Shown here: positions 1-8,990 of the stretch, piece after piece
How positions within the stretch are numbered: position 1 is the stretch's first letter
Layout: each line of letters begins with the position of its first letter
Source of the DNA: Pedobacter sp. SYSU D00535
GTDB lineage: Bacteria; Bacteroidota; Bacteroidia; Sphingobacteriales; Sphingobacteriaceae
DNA length: 64,000 nt
Reading direction: 5' to 3'
Assembly (NCBI RefSeq): GCF_017355855.1
Contig: NZ_JAFEWD010000002.1
Location: 248,001-312,000 of the forward strand
Made by a program: the position numbers and the translations under genes
Notes under the pieces: generated by a model
What the model was told of the DNA's origin: nothing
The model's database searches: none
Seen by the model: the letters and a program-made list of their open reading frames with translations, nothing else

Positions 1-2
1 TG

Positions 3-653
3 AATGGAAATGTAATGTTTACAGAGTATTTTAATGAAACAATGCGTTCCGGCCAGGCTACGATCTTAAGAAATCAACCTCTTCTTAATGCAAGTGGGAA
101 TCCCCAATACAGTAATGGCAAGCTCGTGACTTATTTTGATATCGACTATTCGGTAGCTGAGAATACGTACCGGTTTCAGAAAAAGGGGAACCTTAATGGC
201 ATAAACAACGTTGTTTTCATTATAACCGGGAATACCGCCTCTGCTAGTGAGTTAGTCATCAACGTCTTGAAGCCTTATATGAACGTGAAGCTTGTAGGTT
301 CAACCAGTTACGGCAAGCCAGTAGGCTTTTTTCCGATCACCATCGACCGGTACGACGTGTATTACTCCATGTTTGAAAGTAGGAATTCAAGAGGTGAGGG
401 AGGATATTATGAGGGCTTTGCGCCCGATAGCCAGGCTGCTGATGATGTCACCCGGGATTTTGGAGATCCGCAGGAAGCGTCATTTGCTACCGCGCTTAAT
501 TACATCTTAACTGGTAGCCTGGTAGCGTCCGCTCCACCTGTAAAACTTTTGGGTAAGTCCGTCAGCGTTGCTTCAGTTCCCATCAAGCCACTTGGAACCG
601 ACAATTCCTTTAAGGGGATGATTGAGCTGCCACGGAGACTGAAATTAAAGTAA
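3..653 (+). CDS. S41 family peptidase, C-terminal part (5' end outside window)
   Basis: This is the end of a C-terminal-processing-type (S41/tail-specific) serine protease. The frame is open to the left edge of the window, so the gene begins upstream and the first in-window Met (position 15) need not be the start. The catalytic core is visible: TASASELV carries the serine nucleophile, and YGKPVG about 25 residues later carries the lysine base, the Ser/Lys dyad of the family. The protein ends in a linker rich in Val, Ser and Pro. Its substrate cannot be read from the sequence; Bacteroidota relatives are usually exported lipoproteins, but the N-terminus is not visible. It converges on the M28 peptidase gene, with a strong bidirectional terminator between them. 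Confidence 0.85.
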   Translation, partial: NGNVMFTEYFNETMRSGQATILRNQPLLNASGNPQYSNGKLVTYFDIDYSVAENTYRFQKKGNLNGINNVVFIITGNTASASELVINVLKPYMNVKLVGSTSYGKPVGFFPITIDRYDVYYSMFESRNSRGEGGYYEGFAPDSQAADDVTRDFGDPQEASFATALNYILTGSLVASAPPVKLLGKSVSVASVPIKPLGTDNSFKGMIELPRRLKLK

Positions 654-662
654 TAAAGCACG

Positions 663-709
663 AGCAAAATAAAAAGCCGGAAGATTTACTTCCGGCTTTT
701 TATTTTGCT
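663..709. terminator. Bidirectional intrinsic terminator between convergent peptidase genes
   Basis: A 21-bp perfect inverted repeat (663-683 with 689-709) has a 5-base loop. GC-rich arms ending in gccggaag are flanked by A-rich and T-rich arms, so both strands read as a hairpin followed by T residues. It lies between the ends of the S41 and M28 genes and can serve both. Confidence 0.9.
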
Positions 710-720
710 TGTGATCGAGG

Positions 721-1638
721 CTATTTATCCATAATCACTTTATCTCTAAAGATGCTTTTGGTGCTGATATTCTTATCGATATTTCCAACCACTTCAACTA
801 TTACATTTACACTATTGCGGAAGAACTCCTGATGGATTCGCTCGAAATCGTCAGTTGGTTGGTGATAATCCTGATGATCTTCCACACCAAAATAGATGAA
901 CGGGATCTTTTTCTGGTGAAAGGCAAAATGATCGCTCTGATTGGTCCAGTCATCTTTACCCTGATCAGGATGGTCGTGCCCCATCATCAGCTTGATTTTA
1001 GAATTCGTGGTAAATAAGTACTTTTTCAATTCCGGATAGTGGTAGGATCCTGCCGCAAAGAGCTCGCCACTTTCACTTCGGCTTATCATGTCCATGTTCA
1101 CGTTCAGCTTAATTTTTTCTATTGGCAGGGGAGGTTGCTCCACAAATGCTCTCGCGCCCAGCAATCCCATTTCTTCCGCATCCAGAGCAGCGAAAACCAA
1201 AGTATGCTGCGGGGGATGTTTGCTGAAGTAAGTTGCCAAAGCGAGCAGGCCCGCCACGCCGGAAGCATTGTCGTCGGCACCATTGTATATCTGGCCGTTT
1301 ACCTTACCTACATGATCAAAATGAGCAGTAATCACGATCGCTTCATCGGTTTTTCCGGGGAGGTAGGCTATCAGATTAGTACCTGAATTGATGCCTCCAT
1401 TTCCTTTAATGCGGAAATCATGGGCATAGCTGGTTTCGAATGATTTCAATCCCAGTTGCCGAAAGCGGGAGCTGATGTAGTCAATAGCCATTTTATTTCC
1501 GGCAGTTCCTGTCTTTCTTCCCTCGTACCTGTCGGACGAGAGCTCTTTCACGTCGTCGAAAAGCTGCTGTGGACGAATGGATTTTGAGCATCCTACAAGC
1601 ATCAGGAGCAGGAGGACGGCCTGAAATGGATATTGCAT
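721..1638 (-). CDS. M28 family metallopeptidase lipoprotein
   Basis: Secreted zinc aminopeptidase of family M28, 305 residues. The N-terminus is a lipoprotein signal (LLLMLVGC, Cys about residue 17), so the enzyme is probably anchored to a membrane outside the cytoplasm. The co-catalytic zinc ligands appear in family order: His in TAHFDHVG, Asp in GADDNASG, Glu pair in DAEEMG, Asp in NMDMIS, and a final His in the DQSDHFAFH segment. Family members remove N-terminal amino acids from peptides. The start at 1638 gives the complete signal peptide. Its promoter region is only about 50 bases and is shared with the divergent small gene at 1689. Confidence 0.9.
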   Translation of the reverse strand: MQYPFQAVLLLLMLVGCSKSIRPQQLFDDVKELSSDRYEGRKTGTAGNKMAIDYISSRFRQLGLKSFETSYAHDFRIKGNGGINSGTNLIAYLPGKTDEAIVITAHFDHVGKVNGQIYNGADDNASGVAGLLALATYFSKHPPQHTLVFAALDAEEMGLLGARAFVEQPPLPIEKIKLNVNMDMISRSESGELFAAGSYHYPELKKYLFTTNSKIKLMMGHDHPDQGKDDWTNQSDHFAFHQKKIPFIYFGVEDHQDYHQPTDDFERIHQEFFRNSVNVIVEVVGNIDKNISTKSIFRDKVIMDK

Positions 1639-1688
1639 AATACTAAATAAAGATAATAACTCGTTTTAAGTATAAATGTTGCGATATT

Positions 1689-1952
1689 ATGGAACAGTTA
1701 ATAGCGAAAGAAGAGATAGGAAATTTCCGGATAGTTCCTGCACCTGAAGATCACTCGCAGGAGCTCAGCAAGAAAATGGAAGATGCCCTACGACTGGGTA
1801 ACGGATATAAGGGAAAGGCAAACATCACCTTCCAAACGGAAGCAGGACCGAAAAAGGTAGAAACAACGGTTTGGGCTGTCGACGAACATTTTCTTCAACT
1901 CAAAAACGGAATTATTATTCCCAGCCGCAGTCTGATTGATATCGTCCTATAA
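1689..1952 (+). CDS. Hypothetical protein, 87 residues
   Basis: A small soluble protein that I do not recognise as a named family. It has no signal peptide and no membrane segment. The C-terminal half (residues about 40-87) alternates hydrophobic and polar residues, as in a small beta-rich fold, and ends IIIPSRSLIDIVL. The gene is divergent from the M28 peptidase and convergent with smc, whose stop lies only 2 bases away (1952 versus 1955). No terminator fits in that gap, so the two transcripts probably overlap at their 3' ends. The tight packing and sensible codon use support a real gene. Confidence 0.7.
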   Translation: MEQLIAKEEIGNFRIVPAPEDHSQELSKKMEDALRLGNGYKGKANITFQTEAGPKKVETTVWAVDEHFLQLKNGIIIPSRSLIDIVL

Positions 1953-1954
1953 TC

Positions 1955-4900
1955 CTAGGCCACTTCTCTTAAGTCAACAGCAACCACTCTCGAGATTCCT
2001 TGTTCAACCATAGTAACTCCATAAATAATATCGGTGCTGGCTATGGTTCGCTTGTTATGCGATACAATTATAAATTGAGATTCATCTGAAAATTTTCGGA
2101 TGATATTGTTGAATTTGTCAATATTGGTGTCGTCTAACGGAGCGTCTACCTCATCAAAAATACAGAAAGGAGCAGGCTTTAGCAGGTAGAGCGAGAATAG
2201 CAGCGCCGTTGCAGTCAGCGTTTTCTCTCCTCCCGATAATTGGTTGATAGAAAGAGGGCGCTTCCCTTTAGGGCGGGCAATGATATCAATATCTGATTCT
2301 AAGGGGTTCTCCGGCGACTCAAGAATTAGATCACAGCTGTCCTCTTCATTAAATAACGAACGGAAGACCCGGATAAAGTTTTCGCGGACCTGGGTAAACG
2401 CCTCCATGAACTTCCCTCTGGCGTTATCGTCAATTTCTTTGATCGTTTGCAGTAGCGACGCCTTTGCTTCTGTCAGGTCTTTTTTCTGATTCTGAATAAA
2501 GGTGTACCGCTCATTCATCTCGCGGTAGGCGTCCATGGCAGTAGAGTTGATAGGACCAAAGTCGTCTAATTGCCTTTTTAGCTTTTCGGTGCGATCTCGT
2601 AAATCAGATTCGTTCTCGTTCTCGGGGATCTCAGCGTCAAGCAGCTCGGCTATATCCACTGAGAATTCCACTGCCAATCGCTCCTTTAGGGCGTTGAGTT
2701 CTATTTTTAGTGAATTTTTCTTGTCTTTGATTTCGCTGGAAATAAGGTCCGCTTGCTCCTTTGTTTTCCGCAGACCCGAGATCTTGTTTTCGGTTTCGGA
2801 GATCAGCTCGCGGGACGCATAGTATTCCTGTTCTACCTCCCTTACTCCTTTCTCAAACTCTTCTTTCTGCTTGTACATGCTAATCAAATCTTCGTCAGAA
2901 TGGTCCACATGTTGAAGCGTGTCTGAAATTTCCAGTCTTGTCTTCTCAAGATCGGCGCTGTTCTGAGCAATTTTGCTTTCCAGGCTTCGCTGCTGGCTGT
3001 CACGATAGTCCAGGTCTTTATCGATTCCGGAAACTTTATTCTGCTGCTGATGGAAGCGGATGTTCTCCTGGTTGAACATGGTAGATTTCTCATTAACCAG
3101 CTCTGCCAGTTCATGATACGCTTGCTGTTTTTCGACCAGCTCGTCGCTCATATTTTGTTTTTTCGACTTCAGCTCGGCCAGCTTCGGCTCTGCATCGGCA
3201 AGATCTTTATCAATCGATGCGATTTTCGTCTCGATGTCCTGCTTCCGGTTCTGGCTATTTTTGATGAAGGCTAAATACTGCTCCTGTCGTGTCTTCAGCG
3301 AAATCAGTTCATTACTTAACTTATTCACCTCGATCTGTAGTTGCTGCATTTCATTCTTCCGGGACGAAGCTTTCAGTGTTACACCCTTGTGCCCCTCTTG
3401 TTCAACCAAGGTTTTTAATGTGTTGATGCTGCTTTCGAGCAACCGGATTTCTTTTGCCAGGTTCTCCAGGTTTTTAGCGCGTCCGATACGCTTCCCTTCA
3501 AACAGTCCGACTGAACCGCCAGCCATGCTAATACGGCTTTTTATGAACTTGCCGGTAGCACTTAATATCACGATGTTCGACTCGGGCATTGCCGCCGCTA
3601 TAGCTTCTTCATCGCCCTGAGTTAAAATATAAACGTTATGCAAGAGCTGGCGACATAAGCGACTGTACTTCGCATCCACATCAATAATGCTCAAGGCGGA
3701 TATGAGATTATCGCTTATCAATTCCATTTTCGCTGGATCCGAGTTAGTGCTCAGTGCATCCAGAATAAAGAAGTTTGCCCTGCCTTTCGATGAATCGCTC
3801 AGGAGTTTTATTGCCTGAACTGCTTCTGCCTGGCTTTCTACCACATAGTGGTTCATCACCGGCTCCAGGTAGTTTTCTATCGCAATGCGGTACTCTTCCT
3901 TGCAGAACAGGACATCTGAGAAAAGCGGAGCCTGCTTAGCCCAGCCAGCACTTTTTTTCAGAAACCGGATGGATTCAGGGAAGCCTTCCAGGTTATCCAC
4001 CATGGACTTGGTCAGGTTGTATTCGTTTTGCTTGGCGTCCAGTTTTCTGCTCTCAGTAGCCAGCTGCTCTTTGTATTTGTTAACCAGCCCCTCCGATTCC
4101 GTGATCTGCAGCGCCAGTCCTTCTTCAAATTGTTCCAGTTCTTTTACCTGCCCCTGTATTACTGCAGCTTCCGCTTCAAGCGTGGATATGGCCTTATTGA
4201 ATTCAGTTAGCTCTGTTTCTTTTGATTCAGTGTCTGCAAGGTTGCGACTGCTCTCCTGAACCAAAGCCTCCCTTTGGATATTCAGCACAGCGAGGTCCTT
4301 TTCAAACTTGTAGAGCTGATTCTGCAGTTCGTTGTTCTGTTTGGCAAAAGCGTCAAGTGCAGCTTTTGACGATTGCTGCTGAACTCGCAGTTCATCCAGT
4401 TCCTCTTTTTTGTCGGCCAGGCTATTTTTCAAAATGTCCAGTAACTGGCTTTCCTGCAGATGCTCTTCGTTTAGCCTCTTAATGTTGTACAGGACATGAT
4501 TTAGCTGGTTTTTGTCGCGATCTAGCTCTTCGCTCAGACGCTTCTCCTTGTCCTGCAGGAAACGCAGCTGTTCATTTTTGATCTTCTTTTCACTTTCGTA
4601 GGCTCTGATCTTTGAACTGAACTCGTTTGCCGCTTTCTGTTGTGCAGACAGATTTTTTTCTTTCGTAATGTTCTCGGTCTTGTGCTGTTGGATGGCCGCC
4701 TCCAGCTTGTCGATTTCTGTACTTAACTGGGTTTTCTCGAGCTCGTGGCGTTGCTCCTGATCTTCCAGCGTATCCAGGGCATCCCGAAATCTGATGATGC
4801 GGAAGGATGCAAGCATGAGACTTAAGGCCTTGTATTGATCTTTTAATTTGTAATAGCGTTCTGCTTTTTTCGCCTGATTCTCTAGTGTTTTCAGGTTTTT

Positions 4901-5497
4901 TTCTATCTCGAACAGCAGATCCTCCACGCGGCTCAGATCCGTTTCAGTATCCTTTAACTTGCTGAAGGTCTGCTTTTTCCGCAATTTATATTTCGAAATG
5001 CCCGAAGCTTCCTCAAACAAGGCCCTTCTTGAGCCCTCTTTATTTGCGATGATTTCGTCTATCATTTTTAATTCAATGATAGAGTAGGAGTCGGGCCCTA
5101 TACCCGTGTCCAGAAAGAGGTCAGTGATGTCTTTTAAGCGGCACTGAACGTCGTTTAGGCGGTACTCGCTCTCGCCGCTCCGGTATAGTTTACGAGTGAT
5201 GGTAACCTGCGAAAATTCGGTAGGGAGAATGTTGCGGGTGTTATCAAAAGTCAGTGAAACTTCAGCCAATTGTGAGGGTTTGCGGGTTTTCGTTCCGTTG
5301 AAGATGATATTCTCCATCTTTTCAGACCGAAGCATGCGGGTGCTCTGCTCCCCCAGAACCCAGCGAATTGCGTCTACTACGTTTGACTTTCCACAACCAT
5401 TAGGGCCTACAATGGCTGTAACCCCTTCATTAAAATTTATTGTGATTTTATCCCCGAAGCTTTTAAAGCCCTTAATTTCCAGCCTGTTTAGTTGCAT
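1955..5497 (-). CDS. smc: Chromosome segregation protein SMC
   Basis: Structural maintenance of chromosomes ATPase, 1180 residues, the usual length. It folds back on a long antiparallel coiled coil and acts in the cytoplasm with ScpA/ScpB to compact and segregate the chromosome. Visible parts in order: N-terminal ATPase lobe with Walker A GPNGCGKSN (about residues 32-40); coiled coil; hinge about 505-665 containing the Gly-rich GRANFF patch; second coiled coil; C-terminal lobe with signature LSGGEKT (about 1089) and Walker B FCIFDEVDAPLDD (about 1115). Nothing is missing. Many open frames on the other strand inside this gene are shadows. Confidence 0.98.
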   Translation of the reverse strand: MQLNRLEIKGFKSFGDKITINFNEGVTAIVGPNGCGKSNVVDAIRWVLGEQSTRMLRSEKMENIIFNGTKTRKPSQLAEVSLTFDNTRNILPTEFSQVTITRKLYRSGESEYRLNDVQCRLKDITDLFLDTGIGPDSYSIIELKMIDEIIANKEGSRRALFEEASGISKYKLRKKQTFSKLKDTETDLSRVEDLLFEIEKNLKTLENQAKKAERYYKLKDQYKALSLMLASFRIIRFRDALDTLEDQEQRHELEKTQLSTEIDKLEAAIQQHKTENITKEKNLSAQQKAANEFSSKIRAYESEKKIKNEQLRFLQDKEKRLSEELDRDKNQLNHVLYNIKRLNEEHLQESQLLDILKNSLADKKEELDELRVQQQSSKAALDAFAKQNNELQNQLYKFEKDLAVLNIQREALVQESSRNLADTESKETELTEFNKAISTLEAEAAVIQGQVKELEQFEEGLALQITESEGLVNKYKEQLATESRKLDAKQNEYNLTKSMVDNLEGFPESIRFLKKSAGWAKQAPLFSDVLFCKEEYRIAIENYLEPVMNHYVVESQAEAVQAIKLLSDSSKGRANFFILDALSTNSDPAKMELISDNLISALSIIDVDAKYSRLCRQLLHNVYILTQGDEEAIAAAMPESNIVILSATGKFIKSRISMAGGSVGLFEGKRIGRAKNLENLAKEIRLLESSINTLKTLVEQEGHKGVTLKASSRKNEMQQLQIEVNKLSNELISLKTRQEQYLAFIKNSQNRKQDIETKIASIDKDLADAEPKLAELKSKKQNMSDELVEKQQAYHELAELVNEKSTMFNQENIRFHQQQNKVSGIDKDLDYRDSQQRSLESKIAQNSADLEKTRLEISDTLQHVDHSDEDLISMYKQKEEFEKGVREVEQEYYASRELISETENKISGLRKTKEQADLISSEIKDKKNSLKIELNALKERLAVEFSVDIAELLDAEIPENENESDLRDRTEKLKRQLDDFGPINSTAMDAYREMNERYTFIQNQKKDLTEAKASLLQTIKEIDDNARGKFMEAFTQVRENFIRVFRSLFNEEDSCDLILESPENPLESDIDIIARPKGKRPLSINQLSGGEKTLTATALLFSLYLLKPAPFCIFDEVDAPLDDTNIDKFNNIIRKFSDESQFIIVSHNKRTIASTDIIYGVTMVEQGISRVVAVDLREVA

Positions 5498-5613
5498 CTC
5501 TTCTCAACGGAACAAGGTTCCTTACTCATCTTAAAACAAGCAGCAAGTTATAGAATTAATAGAAATTTGACTAAAAAACCTCAATTTTCTGTTTAAGTGC
5601 GTACATTGGTTCT

Positions 5614-6102
5614 ATGGAAGAGTTTTTGCCGTTTTTGATCGGTATTGGTTATTTCGTTTACAAAACGTACGAAAACTATAAGCAAGAGCAGGAGAAGGCA
5701 CGTAAGCGGAATCCTTCAAGGCCGGTGATTGATGTCGACCCCGAAGAGTTGTTTGTGCCGGAGAAACTCGAAAAGCGCCCTATTGATCTTCCTGCTAAGC
5801 AGCAGCCTGCTGATGTAAAAGGCGACTACGAACGGAAAAGAGTAGAGGAGAAATACCGGGAAGTAACCAGACCGGAAGTGGCTAAAGAGCCCGCTTATCA
5901 GACCTTTAAAGAAGTTAAATCCGATTTATATAATCCGGAGCAGGTTTCAGAAGAGACACTTCGGAGCAGGTCTATCCATAAAAAACACAATCACGGTAAG
6001 GTAGCTCTTGCTCTTCCGCCTGAAAGCCCTGCAGAAACTTTCGAATTTGACATGCAGCAGGCTATTATCTATGATGCCATTTTAAATCGTGCTGAACATT
6101 AA
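5614..6102 (+). CDS. Hypothetical membrane-anchored protein
   Basis: A 162-residue protein of unknown function. The first about 18 residues form a single hydrophobic anchor (FLPFLIGIGYFVYK). A highly charged, proline-containing tail rich in Lys and Glu follows and looks disordered. Conserved-looking short blocks near the C-terminus (FEFDMQQAIIYDAILN) may be a partner-binding segment. Its stop overlaps the start of the DUF2490 gene by one base (TAATG), so the two are translationally coupled and the anchor protein may work with that outer-membrane-type protein. A one-pass anchor protein facing the cytoplasm is my inference. Confidence 0.75.
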   Translation: MEEFLPFLIGIGYFVYKTYENYKQEQEKARKRNPSRPVIDVDPEELFVPEKLEKRPIDLPAKQQPADVKGDYERKRVEEKYREVTRPEVAKEPAYQTFKEVKSDLYNPEQVSEETLRSRSIHKKHNHGKVALALPPESPAETFEFDMQQAIIYDAILNRAEH

Positions 6103-6791
6103 TGTTGTTATTTCGCTTTATGCCCCGGATGGTACTGGCCGGGCTTGTTGTTTTTTTATGCCTGCCAGGTTCAGCACAAACTGTTCAGCGTGGAACCGAG
6201 TTCTGGCCCCAATATTATGTAAATTTTGCCCTCGACTCGAACTGGTCGGTCGCCAGTGATTATTCCCATCGCTATGCGGAGTTTAATCAGCGAAATCAAT
6301 GGATCGGCAGGGTGGGTCTCCAGTATCAGATTTCCCCGACCTTTAGTGCTTCAGTCGGCTATGCGTATTCAGAATATTTCTCGGGCAGCTCCGTTCGTAG
6401 AGAGAACCGACCCTGGCAACAACTGCAACTCGTCAACAAGTTTTCGGGCTTTCTGCTGCAGCATAGACTTCGATTGGAGGAACGTTTTAACAAGGACAAT
6501 AGGGGTGAACGCTTCAATTACCGCCTGCGGTTCCAGCTGCAGCTTCATGTTCCTGTCCTGCCTCAGCAAAAGCTGACCGCTTTTATCTCGGAGGAACCTA
6601 TGGTGAACTTTGGAAGCGAAGTGACGGGAAAGAAGTTCGATCAGAACCGGATTCAGGCTGGTTTGCAGATTAAGCTGGTAAGCAGGATTTATTTTACTCC
6701 AGCCTATCAGCATACCTTTCAACTTCAGGCAAACAAAACCGATTTCAAAAGTCTTCATATCCTGAGAACAGGATTTACCTATAAAAAATAA
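6102..6791 (+). CDS. DUF2490 domain-containing beta-barrel-like protein
   Basis: A 229-residue exported protein matching DUF2490. A signal peptide (residues 1-26, ending GSAQ) is followed by the family opening GTEFWPQYYVNFAL and then by alternating amphipathic strands with many aromatic and Arg residues (for example WIGRVGLQYQIS), as in outer-membrane beta barrels. No enzymatic role is known for the family. It begins at the stop of the preceding gene, and the aldo/keto reductase starts 1 base after its end, so the three genes 5614-7776 look like one operon. Members of this family are widespread in Bacteroidota and usually annotated only by the domain. Confidence 0.85.
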   Translation: MLLFRFMPRMVLAGLVVFLCLPGSAQTVQRGTEFWPQYYVNFALDSNWSVASDYSHRYAEFNQRNQWIGRVGLQYQISPTFSASVGYAYSEYFSGSSVRRENRPWQQLQLVNKFSGFLLQHRLRLEERFNKDNRGERFNYRLRFQLQLHVPVLPQQKLTAFISEEPMVNFGSEVTGKKFDQNRIQAGLQIKLVSRIYFTPAYQHTFQLQANKTDFKSLHILRTGFTYKK

Positions 6792-6792
6792 C

Positions 6793-7776
6793 ATGGAATA
6801 CAGAAGACTTGGAAAATCAGGATTGCAAGTAAGCGCTCTGTCATTGGGAAGCTGGCTGACTTTTGGTAAGCAAATCACAGACGACGTAGCCGATCAGCTG
6901 ATGAGTTTGGCGTATGAAAACGGGGTTAACTTTTTTGACAACGCCGAAGGATACGCTGGGGGAAAGGCGGAAGAGGTGATGGGAAAGATCTTGAAAAGCA
7001 AGAATTGGGATCGCGAGTCTTATCTCGTGTCCAGCAAGGTGTTTTTTGGAGCCGAAGTAAAAGGTCCGAACCGGGTTGGACTTTCCAGAAAGCATGTGAT
7101 TGAAGGATGCCATGGATCATTGAGACGGCTTCAGGTTGATTATCTCGACTTATATTTCTGCCACCGTCCGGATAGGAATACCCCCATCGAGGAAACCGTT
7201 TGGGCAATGAATACCTTGCTGCAGCAGGGAAAGATTTTGTACTGGGGGACTTCCGAATGGAGTGCGGCAGAAATCCTGCAGGCAATAAAAGTGGCAAAAG
7301 AGAATCATCTTATCGGTCCTACCATGGAGCAACCGCAATACAATATGTTGGTTCGGGAGAAGCTGGAAAAGGAGTATGATCTGCTGTTTCAGGACTACGG
7401 CCTGGGCACGACCATCTGGTCGCCGCTGGCCTCAGGTGTACTTTCGGGAAAGTACAATAACGCCAATCCTACAGACACACGTCTTCATTTGGAAGGCTTA
7501 GACTGGCTGAAAAATATAAGCCTTGCAGAGCAAAACCTCGCAAAGGCGAAGAAAATTCAGGAAGTAGCAAACGATCTTGGTGTGAGCATGCCCAAACTGG
7601 CAGTCGCCTGGTGTTTAAAGAACAGAAATGTTAGCACCGTGATACTTGGCGCCTCGAAAGTTGAACAACTAAGAGAAAATATTACTGCAGTAGAAGTATT
7701 GCCGCTGCTTAGCGATGAGGTTATGTCCCGACTGGAAGCGATACTGGAAAATAAGCCGGTAATTCCGTCGTATTAA
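6793..7776 (+). CDS. Aldo/keto reductase (voltage-gated K+ channel beta-subunit type)
   Basis: NADPH-dependent aldo/keto reductase, 327 residues, cytoplasmic TIM barrel. The catalytic tetrad is intact: Asp49 and Tyr54 in DNAEGY, Lys82 in SSKVF, His124 in CHRPD. The pattern YRRLGKSGLQVSALSLG at the start and the length place it in the AKR group related to K+ channel beta subunits and YghZ. The substrate is not predictable; relatives reduce aldehydes such as methylglyoxal. It follows the DUF2490 gene by one base and is the last gene of that operon, converging on phzF. Confidence 0.92.
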   Translation: MEYRRLGKSGLQVSALSLGSWLTFGKQITDDVADQLMSLAYENGVNFFDNAEGYAGGKAEEVMGKILKSKNWDRESYLVSSKVFFGAEVKGPNRVGLSRKHVIEGCHGSLRRLQVDYLDLYFCHRPDRNTPIEETVWAMNTLLQQGKILYWGTSEWSAAEILQAIKVAKENHLIGPTMEQPQYNMLVREKLEKEYDLLFQDYGLGTTIWSPLASGVLSGKYNNANPTDTRLHLEGLDWLKNISLAEQNLAKAKKIQEVANDLGVSMPKLAVAWCLKNRNVSTVILGASKVEQLRENITAVEVLPLLSDEVMSRLEAILENKPVIPSY

Positions 7777-7787
7777 CTTGCAAAATC

Positions 7788-7813
7788 AGGCGCCGGAGCT
7801 TTGTCGGGCGCCT
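7788..7813. terminator. GC-rich hairpin between convergent genes
   Basis: A 7-bp perfect stem (aggcgcc with ggcgcct, loop about 12 bases) lies between the aldo/keto reductase and phzF stops. No clear T run follows on either strand, so it is only a weak terminator candidate. Confidence 0.35.
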
Positions 7814-7823
7814 ATACTTCCCT

Positions 7824-8612
7824 TCAGATGTAGATCTGCCCCTTTAAATACGTCACTGCTTTTCCTGACATTAATACGCGTTCCCCCTGCAACTCGCACC
7901 AAAGTTCGCCCAACCGGGACGAGACCTGATAGGCGTGTAAAGCGTTTTTCTGGAGTTTTTCTGCCCAGTAGGGGATGAGGGTACAATGTGCTGAACCTGT
8001 CACCGGATCTTCTGGGATACCTGCTGCGGGAGCGAAAAAGCGTGAGACAAAATCGCTTTGCTCTCCTTTTGCCGTTACAATAATTCCCAGCGTATCTATT
8101 TGAGATAAAGCATTAAAATCGGGTTCCAATGCTCTGACAATCTCTTCGGAATCGTAAACCATCAGGTAGTCCCTGGAGCGAAGTACTTCTTTAGGTTGAA
8201 CTCCTCCCAGGGCCTCGATAAGCCCTTCTGGTATCATGCATTGTTCAGGGACTCTGGAAGGAAAATCGAGCGTGTAAAGGTCGGCTTTTCTGCTTACTGT
8301 AAGAGTGCCTGCTTTTCGGGTTACAAAATCAATTGAGGTAGCCTCATACCCTAGTTCTGTGAATAAAATATGCGCAGAAGCGAGGGTTGCATGTCCGCAT
8401 AGATCCACCTCCTTTACCGGGGTAAACCAGCGTAATTCGAATGCATCGTCCTTTTTTACAAGAAAAGCTGTTTCTGCCAGATTATTCTCAGCTGCTATTT
8501 GCTGCATGGTTTCGTCGGGAAGCCATTCCTGCAGGGGACAGATTGCGGCAGGATTGCCTCTGAAAAGTTTATTTGTGAAGGCATCTGCCTGATAAATGGG
8601 AATAGTTGTCAT
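7824..8612 (-). CDS. PhzF family isomerase-like protein
   Basis: Member of the PhzF / phenazine-biosynthesis-like family, 262 residues, a cytoplasmic two-lobed diaminopimelate-epimerase fold. The catalytic glutamate of the family is present (Glu47 in NNLAETAF), as are VDLCGHATLA and the C-terminal PEDPVTGSAHC glycine loop. In phenazine producers PhzF isomerises a dihydro-hydroxyanthranilate intermediate, but no other phz genes are present here, so the substrate is unknown. The start codon overlaps the stop of an ABC-ATPase remnant (ATGA at 8609-8612). A decayed second copy lies upstream at 8972-9350. Confidence 0.9.
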   Translation of the reverse strand: MTTIPIYQADAFTNKLFRGNPAAICPLQEWLPDETMQQIAAENNLAETAFLVKKDDAFELRWFTPVKEVDLCGHATLASAHILFTELGYEATSIDFVTRKAGTLTVSRKADLYTLDFPSRVPEQCMIPEGLIEALGGVQPKEVLRSRDYLMVYDSEEIVRALEPDFNALSQIDTLGIIVTAKGEQSDFVSRFFAPAAGIPEDPVTGSAHCTLIPYWAEKLQKNALHAYQVSSRLGELWCELQGERVLMSGKAVTYLKGQIYI

Positions 8613-8833
8613 GGGAGGTCGGGAATATAGTTGTATTGGATTAGATCAACTTCTGTTTCAATTCGGTAAATAGCCTTATTATGCAATAATACAACTCTCG
8701 AGCTAATTTGAAGCAGGGAGCTCCAGCTAGCTCCGACTACTGATCCTACTTTGCCGGAAAATCCTCCGTTAGCACCAGTTTTTAGCGTTGCGTAGTTGTG
8801 ATAAATAAGTACTCTAGATACCAGGTAATTCAC
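8609..8833 (-). pseudogene. Remnant of a second ABC ATPase (C-terminal end)
   Basis: A 74-codon open frame whose last about 34 residues match the C-terminus of the intact ABC ATPase at 9352-9990: SRVVLLHNKAIYRI and YNYIPD here against DRIVLLHNKSTYQI and YNYLPD there. The Walker B, signature and switch regions are gone. The first 40 residues show at best a faint resemblance to the start of the ATPase, consistent with a large internal deletion. Its stop overlaps the phzF start (ATGA). I read it as the leftover of a duplicated ABC gene, not a functional protein. It may still be translated ahead of phzF. Confidence 0.75.
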
Positions 8834-8924
8834 CGCTGGTTCAGCTTATATTCAAATATACTTATCCTTTAGAAAATACACTTAGTTCGCTTGGGGTTCG
8901 CGCGAAGTTAACCCCTAATCTGTC

Positions 8925-8990
8925 GCGTTAGGTACGGGTTAAGTACGCGTTATAGTCGGGTGAGAACGGCGTTAAGAGAGAGGAGAAAGA
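8925..8990. repeat. Degenerate 22-bp tandem repeat
   Basis: The hexamer gcgtta recurs at 8925, 8947 and 8969, exactly 22 bases apart. The first two units also share a GGGT-containing middle (tacgggttaag and gtcgggtgag). A small hairpin (ggggtt with aacccc, 8893-8898 and 8910-8915) lies just before it. The element sits at the scar between the two pseudogenes. Confidence 0.5.
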
